From Collinsella sp. WCA1-178-WT-3 (M1) (GTDB taxonomy: Bacteria > Actinomycetota > Coriobacteriia > Coriobacteriales > Coriobacteriaceae): a stretch of DNA of 64,000 bases. The notes below the pieces were generated by a model. That model had not been told where the DNA came from. It saw nothing but the letters and a program-made list of their open reading frames with translations, and ran no database searches. Location of the stretch: positions 1-64,000 of the forward strand of contig NZ_VUME01000006.1 of NCBI RefSeq assembly GCF_009696325.1, written 5' to 3'. The first letter of the stretch is position 1. Each line of letters opens with the position of its first letter. The position numbers and the translations under genes are program-made. Positions 58,861 to 64,000 of the stretch are shown one piece after another.

Positions 58861-60222
58861 TTACAGACCTGCAATATGATCGGCGGGTGTCGCGACAACC
58901 TGTCCGGCGCTCTTGGTGGGACGCTTCTTTTTGGTTTCGGTCGTCCCCAGAAGTCTCGCCTCAAGACCGCTCACCAAGCGCGCAAGCGGCAGGGTAATGA
59001 CCAGATAGAACAGGGCGGCAACCACATACGGCGTGATGGAGCCCGTCGTCGCCACGATGGTGCGGGCATTCATGACGATCTCGACCACGCCCACGGCGGC
59101 GAGCAGCGACGTATCCTTGTAAAGCAGGATAAACTCGCTGGTCAGCGTAGGCAGGACATTGCGGAACGTCTGCGGAATCATAACGTAGAGCAACGTCTGG
59201 AAGGCATTCATGCCCAGCGAGCGGGCAGCCTCGTTTTGGCCCTTGGGAATCGACTGAATACCGGCACGGAAGATCTCGCACAGGTACGCAGACGAGTTCA
59301 TGGCCATGACGATAACGCCCAAGACGTAGTCGTCCACCTTGACGCCGGCAAGTGGCAAGCCAAAGAACGCGATATAGATCTGCAGGAACGCCGGCGTACC
59401 GCGGATGATATTCACGTAGATGCCGGCAAGACAGCGCAGGATGCGCGACTTGGAGATGCGCATGAGCGACAAGACAAAGCCAAAGGGGATTGCCAGCGGA
59501 AACGCCACAAGCACGATCGAGAGCGACATAAGGAAGCCCTTAAATACGACCGGCAGGCTCTGGACCAAAATGACCGGGTTCAAGAACAGGCGCAGGAACA
59601 TATTGGAATTCCAAGCCTCGACCCACGGCTGTTCCTTAAGATCGGCCTGGAAGTTATCGAAGGCCGTCACGCCCTTAATCTCGACGGAAGGAATCTTGGA
59701 AATCTTCTTGGTCGAACCGTCGGCGAGCGTATAGGTGCCGCTAAAGGCCTCGTCGCCGCCTTCGACGGGGAAGGTCACGCCGTACACCTCGACACGGAAA
59801 AAGCCGCCGGCAGGCGCCGTCTCGCCAAAGTCGATCTTGAGCGTCTGGCCATCAGCCGTGCACGTGGGCTTCATGGGTGTGCGATCCATGAGGTCCTCGC
59901 CCGAGAGCATCGTCAATCGCGTGTCATCGGTACCAAACGTCGTGCCGCCGACAAACGTCAGCGAAAGACCGCTCAGCTCCTCGTCGGCGTCGGCCTGAAC
60001 TTCCCAGGTAATGCGTGTCTCGGTGCCGCCGACCACATCGCTGCCCGAACCGGTGTTGGGTCGGGCGGTAATCTTTGCGGTCTCAAGCGCTTGGGCAGTC
60101 GAGGGCGCAGATGCCCCCACGCACACCAGCGCGAGCGCCACGGCCATGACACAGGCTAGCTTTTGGAGCAAGGCGGGTAGTGAAGAACGCTGCTCCGCGG
60201 CCCCTTTGTTCAGTCGAGACAA
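58861..60222 (-). CDS. Amino-acid ABC transporter permease with an extra extracytoplasmic domain
   Basis: The protein is 453 residues. The C-terminal part (about 220-430) is a normal His/Glu-type permease with four to five helices and the ATPase-contact loop EAARSLGMNAFQTLLYVMIPQ. Before it come a signal-like helix (about 18-45) and a beta-rich domain of about 150 residues (ITARPNTGSGSDVVGGTETR, SGLSLTFVGGTTFGTDDTR, YTLADGSTKKI) facing outside. That domain is not a standard solute-binding protein. The start is TTG 60222, set by TAGGAG; no ATG fits. Confidence 0.85.
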   Translation of the reverse strand: MSRLNKGAAEQRSSLPALLQKLACVMAVALALVCVGASAPSTAQALETAKITARPNTGSGSDVVGGTETRITWEVQADADEELSGLSLTFVGGTTFGTDDTRLTMLSGEDLMDRTPMKPTCTADGQTLKIDFGETAPAGGFFRVEVYGVTFPVEGGDEAFSGTYTLADGSTKKISKIPSVEIKGVTAFDNFQADLKEQPWVEAWNSNMFLRLFLNPVILVQSLPVVFKGFLMSLSIVLVAFPLAIPFGFVLSLMRISKSRILRCLAGIYVNIIRGTPAFLQIYIAFFGLPLAGVKVDDYVLGVIVMAMNSSAYLCEIFRAGIQSIPKGQNEAARSLGMNAFQTLLYVMIPQTFRNVLPTLTSEFILLYKDTSLLAAVGVVEIVMNARTIVATTGSITPYVVAALFYLVITLPLARLVSGLEARLLGTTETKKKRPTKSAGQVVATPADHIAGL

Positions 60223-60290
60223 GGTGGCTCCTATCGTAGAAGTTGCCGGCAAATAGAGACGGAAACACTCTCCGTCGAGAGAAGCGCAAA

Positions 60291-60317
60291 GGCCCTCTCC
60301 GCTAAACGGAAAGGGCC
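60291..60317 (-). terminator. Hairpin between binding protein and permease genes
   Basis: On the minus strand GGCCCTTTCCG pairs with CGGAGAGGGCC and continues into TTTGC. It lies 22 bases after the binding-protein stop. Partial termination here would give more binding protein than permease. Confidence 0.65.
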
Positions 60318-60338
60318 CACACGCAATCAAGTATCTGT

Positions 60339-61199
60339 TTACTTGATGTTGTACTTAGCCATGAGGGCGTCAACGGTACCGTCGTCGGTCAGGTCCTTGA
60401 TGGCCTGGTTGATGTCGTCCTTGAGCTTGGTGTTGCCCTGGTTGATGGCGATGGCGTACTCCTCGCCGGTGCTGATCTGCTTAACCGTGTGGCAGGTGTT
60501 GAACTGCTCGGCGGTCAGCTGGCTGGCAACGGAGCGGTTGGTGACTACGGCATCGCCCTTGTCGGACTGCAGGGCGCTGAAGCACTCGGTAGCGTCCTTG
60601 TAGGGGACGATCTTGGCCTTGGGGAAGTTCTCCTGGGCAAAGGCCTCGGCGGTCGAGCCAGACTGGACGATGATGGTAGCGTCGGCGTTGTTGAGCTTCT
60701 CGCTGTAATTGTCGGCCGTGATGTCGGTGTTATCGACCTTGGTCACGATAGCCTGATCGTCCATGTAGTAGGAATCGGAGAAAGCGACTTCCTTCTCACG
60801 CTCGGGCGTGTCGGTGATAGCCGCAATGGAGACGTCATACTTGGTGCCCGAAGCGACGCCGGGGACGAGCGTGTCGAAGTCGTTGTTGACGTACTCGACA
60901 TCCAGGCCCAGCTTGTCGCCGATAGCCTTGATGAGCTCAAGGTCAAAGCCCTGATAATCGCCGTTGTCATCCTTGTACTCAAACGGAGCGTACTCGGCAG
61001 AGGTGCCGACGGTCAGCGTACCGTCCTTGACGAGCGCGTACTCCTTGGAGCCGTCGACCTTCTCGACCTTAGCGTCGTCAGAGCTGCTGGAACCGGCATC
61101 AGAACCAGAGGTGGCGTTGGACGAGCCGCAGCCCGTCAGTGCGAGGGCAAGCGCCATGGCGCCTGTGGCGGCAAATGCGCCAAGCTTCTTCAGCTTCAT
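60339..61199 (-). CDS. Amino-acid ABC transporter substrate-binding lipoprotein
   Basis: The protein is 286 residues. The signal peptide ends in the lipobox LALTGC (Cys about 22), followed by a Ser/Asp-rich spacer. The family-3 binding fold spans about 50-286: LTVGTSAEYAPFEYKDDNGDYQGFDLELIKAI, AAITDTPEREKEVAFSDSYY and GDAVVTNRSVASQL. These bind polar amino acids outside the membrane. The start is ATG 61199 after AAGGAG. First gene of a three-gene operon with the permease and ATPase; a hairpin after it sets stoichiometry. Confidence 0.93.
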   Translation of the reverse strand: MKLKKLGAFAATGAMALALALTGCGSSNATSGSDAGSSSSDDAKVEKVDGSKEYALVKDGTLTVGTSAEYAPFEYKDDNGDYQGFDLELIKAIGDKLGLDVEYVNNDFDTLVPGVASGTKYDVSIAAITDTPEREKEVAFSDSYYMDDQAIVTKVDNTDITADNYSEKLNNADATIIVQSGSTAEAFAQENFPKAKIVPYKDATECFSALQSDKGDAVVTNRSVASQLTAEQFNTCHTVKQISTGEEYAIAINQGNTKLKDDINQAIKDLTDDGTVDALMAKYNIK

Positions 61200-61346
61200 A
61201 ATCAGTCTCCTTCCAATGGCCCCATGTGATTCAGGGGCCTGCAAAAACCGAGGGCTATTATGCACCCGCGTGAGAGAATCTGCAATTAGAAAACTGATTG
61301 AAACAAACCTATAACGTGAATGGAACACTCCGCTTTGTGACAGTCA

Positions 61347-62213
61347 TTACTGCTGTAACGACCTTAGTAGCGTAATTTCCGCTGCATAACCTGCAAGTTC
61401 GTTCGGCGTTTCCAAAATGAATGGCAGTGATCGCAGGCGGCTATTCGATACAATATTCTGCATAACCTGCATTCCACCGCCAAGTTCCTCGCTGCCGAGG
61501 TAACCCTTGCCGATGCACTCATGCCGGTCCTTATGGGCACCGCGGGGATTCTTGGAATCATTGATATGCACAGCGCGCAGGCGCTCGATACCCACCACAC
61601 GATCGAACTCGTCGAGCACACCGTCAAGATCTTGGACGATATCATAGCCGGCGTCATTTACATGGCAGGTGTCCAGGCAAACGCCCAGCTTGGCCGACAG
61701 CTCGGGGCGCCTGTCAGCAACGCCCTCGATGATGATCGCCAGTTCCTCAAAGCTGCGGCCCACCTCGGTGCCCTTGCCGGCCATGGTCTCGAGCAGCACC
61801 GTCGTCTGCTGGCCCTCAAACATCACCTGGCACAGGGTGTCGACGATCATCTGAATGCCGGCGTCGGTGCCCTGTCCCACATGCGCACCGGGATGGAAAT
61901 TGTAGTAGTTACCGGGCAGCGCTTCCAGACGCTGCAGATCCTCAGCCATGGCCTCCAGGGCAAACTCGCGCGCCCGCTCTTTGGCCGAGCAGGGGTTATA
62001 GGTATACGGAGCATGGGCCACGAGGGGACCAAAATCGTTTTGTTCCATAAGCTCGCGCAGGGCCGCCACGTCATCCATGTCAAGGTCTTTCGCCTTGCCG
62101 CCGCGCGGATTGCGCGTAAAGAATGCAAAGGTATTGGCGCCAATGGATAGCGCCGTCTCCCCCATCGCCCGATAGCCCTTCGTCGTGGATAGGTGACACC
62201 CAATCGTCAGCAT
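61347..62213 (-). CDS. nfo: Endonuclease IV (AP endonuclease)
   Basis: Nfo cleaves DNA at abasic sites in base-excision repair using a three-zinc centre. The 288-residue TIM barrel shows [86 protein letters not shown] and FILETPN, all metal or DNA ligands in order. Starting at ATG 62213. It is monocistronic, preceded by an inverted repeat. Confidence 0.95.
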   Translation of the reverse strand: MLTIGCHLSTTKGYRAMGETALSIGANTFAFFTRNPRGGKAKDLDMDDVAALRELMEQNDFGPLVAHAPYTYNPCSAKERAREFALEAMAEDLQRLEALPGNYYNFHPGAHVGQGTDAGIQMIVDTLCQVMFEGQQTTVLLETMAGKGTEVGRSFEELAIIIEGVADRRPELSAKLGVCLDTCHVNDAGYDIVQDLDGVLDEFDRVVGIERLRAVHINDSKNPRGAHKDRHECIGKGYLGSEELGGGMQVMQNIVSNSRLRSLPFILETPNELAGYAAEITLLRSLQQ

Positions 62214-62236
62214 CCCCAGCTCCCCCTCATCAGTTA

Positions 62237-62293
62237 CGGTGAAATAGTTCCTGTTGATGCCTTATTCTGCCGCAAACAGGAACTATTCCACCG
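62237..62293. repeat. Inverted repeat with 19-bp arms between nfo and the reductase
   Basis: CGGTGAAATAGTTCCTGTT (62237-62255) pairs with AACAGGAACTATTCCACCG (62275-62293), one mismatch, with a 19-base loop. It sits between the reductase stop and the nfo start. It is not related in sequence to R1-R3. Confidence 0.65.
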
Positions 62294-62308
62294 CAAGTTA
62301 TAAAAGGG

Positions 62309-63499
62309 TCATGAGGAGCGCGTTTTGCCGAAGGCCTTAAGCACCGCCGTCACGGGGCCAGGCTGGAAACGTCGGCGCACATCGTCGAGACGCTCGGGAA
62401 TATCGATGTGTTGCGGGCAGTGGCGTGCGCATTTGCCGCACTTGACGCAATTGCTCACCAGCTTGGGCTCGCTTGTGCGCACCGCGCTCGCCGTAAAATA
62501 CTGCGATAGACCCGTAAACCAGCTGTGCGCATAGCTTGCGTTGTAGGCGGCAAAACATCCAGGAATATTGATGCCTTTAGGACACGGCATGCAGTAACCG
62601 CATCCCGTGCAGGGCACGCGATTCGATTTTTCAAACTCCTCCAGCACGCGTGCGATGGCATCGAGCTGAGTAGCTGTCATCGAATCCGGCAGGGCCCGAT
62701 CGGCCAACGCCGCGTTCTCATCCACCTGCGCGGTATCGATCATACCCGAAAGCAGCATCGTCACCTGAGGATGATTCCACACCCACGAAAGCCCCCAAGC
62801 GGCAGGAGTGCACAAATGCGGGTCACGGGCGCTATCGAGCACAGCGCGGGCCCGCGGCGGCAACTTACCTGCCAGACGTCCGCCCAAAAGCGGTTCCATC
62901 ACAAACACCGCGAGGCCTCGCTCGGCGGCGGCCATGAGCCCCGCCGTTCCCGCTTGGTAACGCTCGCCGGCATAGTTGTACTGGATCTGGCAAAAGTCCC
63001 ACTCATAAGCATCGAGCATCGTGAGGAAGTCCGCCGCACTGCCGTGGTACGAAAAACCGATCCGGAGAATACGCCCCGCAGCCTTTTGGCGCATAATCCA
63101 ATCCTCGATACCCAGTGCCACCACGCGTTCCCACTGGGCGGGCGAGGTGATGTTGTGCATGAGGTAGTAGTCGATATGGTCAGTCCGCAGGCGGCGCAGC
63201 TGCTCATCAAAGAAACGGTCGAAATCCTCCGCGCACTTGCACGAGGCGTGCGGCAGCTTGGTCGCGAGCAAAACCTGGTCGCGCAGTCCCAAGCGCTCAA
63301 GCGAGGCGCCCACGCACGCCTCGTTGCCGGGATAAAGGTACGCCGTATCCAGATAATTTATCCCTCGCTCCACCGCACGGGAAATGATGGCATCGGCTGT
63401 CTTCGCATCCGGGCGTCCCGGCGCACCAGGAAATCTCATGCAGCCCAGACCCAGAGCGGATATTCGGTTACCACTTTTGGGGTCAACGCGGTATTGCAC
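62309..63499 (-). CDS. Aldo/keto reductase with C-terminal 4Fe-4S domain
   Basis: The protein is 396 residues. The aldo/keto reductase barrel has ISALGLGCMRFPG, INYLDTAYLYPGNE (catalytic Asp and Tyr), DYYLMHNITSP, and the His replaced by the family-typical Asn. It is followed by CTGCGYCMPCPKGINIP and NCVKCGKCARHCPQHIDIPE. These two Cys clusters suggest iron-sulfur centres, as in anaerobe AKRs. Substrate unknown. GTG 63499 is chosen because GGGAGGGG directly precedes it; ATG 63517 is an alternative. Confidence 0.9.
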   Translation of the reverse strand: MQYRVDPKSGNRISALGLGCMRFPGAPGRPDAKTADAIISRAVERGINYLDTAYLYPGNEACVGASLERLGLRDQVLLATKLPHASCKCAEDFDRFFDEQLRRLRTDHIDYYLMHNITSPAQWERVVALGIEDWIMRQKAAGRILRIGFSYHGSAADFLTMLDAYEWDFCQIQYNYAGERYQAGTAGLMAAAERGLAVFVMEPLLGGRLAGKLPPRARAVLDSARDPHLCTPAAWGLSWVWNHPQVTMLLSGMIDTAQVDENAALADRALPDSMTATQLDAIARVLEEFEKSNRVPCTGCGYCMPCPKGINIPGCFAAYNASYAHSWFTGLSQYFTASAVRTSEPKLVSNCVKCGKCARHCPQHIDIPERLDDVRRRFQPGPVTAVLKAFGKTRSS

Positions 63500-63662
63500 G
63501 GCCCCTCCCTTCGCCATCAGCGCCCCGGCAAGGCGAAACACAATGGTCACGCGGCCGAAACATCGTGGAATCGCAATCGAGAACGTATCGTAACGCAGCA
63601 GAAATCGAGCTGTCACGACACCGCTTTAACATCAGCAAAAAGCCCGATGAAAGGAGGCGAGC

Positions 63663-63857
63663 GTGACCACACGCGAGGACGCCTACCCCTACCCCGGCGA
63701 GCAGTACATCCTCTCGGTTGACCGCTATCAGATTGAGGTCATGGACCATCTGGACGAGCTTCCCGCCACAGGCGCCGTCATCTTCTGCACCTTCCCCAAG
63801 GTGCGCGATGGCGTTGGTTATCCCGCGCGCGTTTTTGCCATCTGCCCCGCGGCATAA
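63663..63857 (+). CDS. Small protein of unknown function (64 aa)
   Basis: A GTG at 63663 follows AAGGAGG by seven bases and opens 64 codons with normal codon use. EQYILSVDRYQIEVMDHLDE and GAVIFCTFPKVRDGVGYPAR contain no domain I know. It is divergent from the aldo/keto reductase and is followed by a terminator at 63930, so it is probably a genuine single gene. Confidence 0.55.
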   Translation: MTTREDAYPYPGEQYILSVDRYQIEVMDHLDELPATGAVIFCTFPKVRDGVGYPARVFAICPAA

Positions 63858-63929
63858 GTTCCCATGCATTTGTTCTTCTAAATTCAGCCTCCGGTGTACG
63901 CCACATGCCCCAGCGGCATACAATCCATC

Positions 63930-63956
63930 AGGCGCCCCGCACGCGGGCGCCTTTTT
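63930..63956 (+). terminator. Terminator of the small ORF
   Basis: AGGCGCCC-cgcacgc-GGGCGCCT followed by TTTTTG is a strong intrinsic terminator, about 73 bases after the stop codon. Confidence 0.85.
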
Positions 63957-63973
63957 GTGAGGAGATGATTCAC

Positions 63974-64000
63974 ATGCAGATCAACAAGGTCGCCTTTATC
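63974..64000 (+). CDS. Start of a gene cut by the window end
   Basis: ATG 63974 follows GAGGAG by eight bases and opens a frame MQINKVAFI that reaches the window end. Nine codons are too few for a product call. Confidence 0.45.

Overview
The window is a stretch of core chromosome from a high-GC, Gram-positive anaerobe. I would place it in the class Coriobacteriia, most likely Collinsella or a close relative. This is an inference from several signs together: GC-rich codon use, strong AGGAGG ribosome sites, fermentative genes (arginine deiminase, phosphate acetyltransferase, two acetate kinases, L-lactate dehydrogenase), a UDP-galactopyranose mutase, the acetylase lysine/DAP pathway, and many GGGACAGG-type intergenic palindromes. 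I saw no rRNA, tRNA, phage, IS transposase or CRISPR array.

Layout. 1-9 kb: arginine deiminase (cut by the window edge), polyphosphate kinase, an rRNA methyltransferase, a DJ-1 protein, Maf, a P1 peptidase and a glycosyltransferase. 8.9-14.4 kb: glf, pta and two tandem acetate kinases convergent with pta. 14.5-19 kb: HIT protein, exonuclease VII (xseB, xseA), a membrane zinc peptidase and RNase D. 19-24 kb: a lipid kinase, two tiny membrane proteins, and an ECF transporter (TrpP-like S component, fused double ATPase, EcfT). The ECF genes follow a 22-codon leader peptide with three consecutive Trp codons and an attenuator. 24-30.6 kb: an Asp/Glu racemase with an ATP-grasp ligase resembling D-aspartate ligase, a secreted cell-wall hydrolase, a Ser/Thr kinase with an HTH partner, and a lipoprotein whose ribosome site lies inside a perfect stem. 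30.8-36.1 kb: lysine/DAP synthesis, with an M20 deacylase divergent from a lysine riboswitch, an in-frame lysA-dapA ORF, dapB and dapH. 36.4-43 kb: a toxin-antitoxin pair, a nucleoid-associated protein, ldh, an aminotransferase and NAD synthetase. 43-55 kb: two low-complexity proteins of unknown role, ettA, an SdpR/SdpI-like pair, tcdA, tatD, two HAD phosphatases, deoC and pgi. 55-64 kb: an SOS-type Y-family polymerase with a YolD-like partner, a heavy-metal-binding protein, a polar amino-acid ABC transporter, endonuclease IV and an aldo/keto reductase.

The most striking non-coding material is three sets of intergenic structured repeats. Set R1 has three copies (17678-17824, 36148-36341, 45449-45590). 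Each starts a few bases after a stop codon and keeps constant loops, while its stems change in a compensatory way. This is the best candidate here for an undescribed structured element. Set R2 has three copies (7507-7635, 7729-7837, 11314-11444) with long perfect arms that differ in every copy around a conserved inner core. Set R3 is REP-like hairpins built on GGGACAGGTTTATTTTGG. The regulatory RNAs (Trp attenuator, lysine riboswitch, masked ribosome site) suggest that amino-acid supply is controlled largely at the RNA level in this region.
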